From positions 1 to 43,566 of the forward strand of contig CAZAGT010000002.1 of assembly GCA_964484515.1 (NCBI GenBank): a stretch of DNA of 43,566 nucleotides, in the 5' to 3' direction. This DNA is from CAZAGT01 sp964484515 (GTDB taxonomy: Bacteria > Desulfobacterota > DSM-4660 > Desulfatiglandales > HGW-15). Within the stretch, counting starts at the first letter, position 1, and the number at the start of each line of letters is the position of its first letter. Below the pieces are notes generated by a model that was not told the origin of the DNA, ran no database searches, and saw only the letters and a list, made by a program, of their open reading frames with translations. Below, one piece after another: positions 42,758-43,566 of the stretch. Made by a program: the position numbers and the translations under genes.

Positions 42758-43186
42758 CTAGTCCTCACGGTCTCGGTCGCCGCGGTCCTCGTGATCCTCC
42801 TCCTCAGATTCCAGGTATCCGCCCTCTTCGCGTTCATCCGCGTAATCCAAGTCAATGGCCAGGACCTTCCCGGAACCGGCATCCACGCTAACATCCACGA
42901 TGTCCCTGTCGGCTCTGACCACCTCGACGCCGTAGACCAGAAATCCGTTCTCGTCTTCGAGCTCGATCTTCAGAACTTGGCCTTGCACCACGGCTAAGGC
43001 CTTCTGAACGGCCTGATCCAGCGTGATCTTGGCCATACCTGGAAAATCTGCTTCAACCTGCTTGACGACCCGGATGGTTCCGTCACGGATCTCGCCGTTA
43101 TTCGTTTTCGCAAAACTTGCGGCGACAACGGCAAGAGCGGTGACCACGACTCAGCTTCCAATAACAGCGATCCATTTCTTCTTCAT
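42758..43186 (-). pseudogene. PepSY-domain protein with in-frame TGA in its signal peptide
   Basis: ATG 43186 has AGGAGG 7 nt upstream and reads MKKKWIAVIGS, then TGA at 43151-43153, then in the same frame VVVTALAVVAASFAKTNNG and a full PepSY domain (ITLDQAVQKALAVVQGQVLK, then VYGVEVVRADRDIVDVSVDA), and an acidic tail (EEEDHEDRGDRDRED). Without the stop this is a textbook signal peptide and PepSY protein, a periplasmic fold often linked to sensing or metal handling. A GTG at 43147 could restart, but it would lose the basic n-region. A read error is possible. Confidence 0.75.
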
Positions 43187-43566
43187 GAGGCCACCTCCTG
43201 TTTTGAAATGACTTCGGCGTTCAATCCGGAAAGACGTCCACCGCCTTTCCAGCGCCATCTGCAAATCAAGATAAAAGAGCATCATGAAGAAATCGTGAAC
43301 GGGTTGTCGAGATTCTTTTGATGTTGATAGAAAAAAGAAGATCATCAATAATATAAATATGTTGAGCGATACCGAGCGCCGGTGGAGATCCCACGCAAGC
43401 CAGACCGCAGCCATGAATCCTCGGCATAGAGCCACACAGGGAAAAGCTTTCCAGTGATATTTATCGGCACGAAAACCCGTCTGTAAAAGGGTAACGTTGA
43501 TTCCAAAACGTTTTACAAATCTACTATGGTAAACCAAATCGACTCTTTCTGAACTGGAGCCCCCTT
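43187..43566. other. Upstream region of the PepSY gene at the window edge
   Basis: I see no gene in these 380 bp. The stretch 43300-43370 is AT-rich and may contain the PepSY promoter. A leftward frame covering it is in phase with the PepSY start but lacks its own ribosome-binding site and is not called. Confidence 0.45.

Noticed and set aside
38187..43186. UGA recoded as a sense codon in this organism
   Set aside because: Most intact genes here end in TGA (for example at 4049, 23622 region neighbours, 26212 and 41699 neighbourhood), and only two internal TGA codons are seen, both near N-termini.
1..43566. CRISPR arrays, rRNA or tRNA genes
   Set aside because: No regularly spaced short repeats, no rRNA signatures and no cloverleaf with T-loop sequence were found on either strand by eye.

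Overview
The window looks like a metagenome-derived scaffold: it carries a 10-N gap at 18590-18599. It comes from a Gram-negative bacterium of moderate to high GC. Tripartite RND efflux, a TolC-type protein, periplasmic sensor domains and an LbtU-type outer-membrane barrel fragment support a double membrane. I cannot place the phylum. An N-type ATPase operon beside MscS channels, small heat-shock proteins and an SLC12-like transporter would fit Nitrospirota, Methylomirabilota or Proteobacteria.

Layout. 1-2531 (minus): start of an N-type (alternative) F-ATPase operon, atpD-atpC-atpQ-atpR, with a 225-bp element bounded by a perfect 36-bp inverted repeat between atpQ and atpR. 2928-6560: two MscS-family channels flanking a tandem pair of Hsp20 chaperones, a stress and osmotic block. 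6989-15598: an 8.6-kb integrated element in the 5' end of an SLC12-like transporter gene. It has matching 19-bp att cores (18/19), a tyrosine recombinase next to the left core, a likely integrase arm-site repeat near each end, an AlpA-like HTH, a ribbon-helix-helix protein, a replication-initiator-like protein, an HK97-type capsid and prohead protease in unusual order, and a divergent cargo pair (SDH-type Clp-fold serine protease plus a 70-aa protein). I find no portal, terminase or tail gene. This is the most interesting object here: a phage-satellite-like island or a very reduced prophage. Several of its genes are preceded by terminator-like hairpins.

15559-24063 (plus): the SLC12-like transporter with a start supplied by the island, then a ~1735-aa hybrid histidine kinase (SBP-PAS-PAS-HisKA-HATPase-REC-REC-Hpt), then a Phd/PIN toxin-antitoxin pair with a palindromic operator over its promoter. 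24064-28223: an OmpR-type two-component system, a small exported protein, and decayed fragments of an MFS permease, an LbtU-like porin and an unidentified gene.

28393-33919 (minus): a GT39/ArnT-like membrane glycosyltransferase with a 67-aa membrane protein, a transposase remnant, an ICMT-like and a CmoA-like methyltransferase, and a rearranged second copy of the glycosyltransferase promoter region. 34117-39572: a TolC-MFP-RND efflux operon whose TolC gene has an in-frame TGA. 39822-43186: a frameshifted gene, a four-gene ABC-2 exporter operon (ATPase, permease, Ig-like exported protein, 42-aa membrane protein) and a PepSY gene with an in-frame TGA in its signal peptide. The right third is visibly shaped by insertion, duplication and decay.
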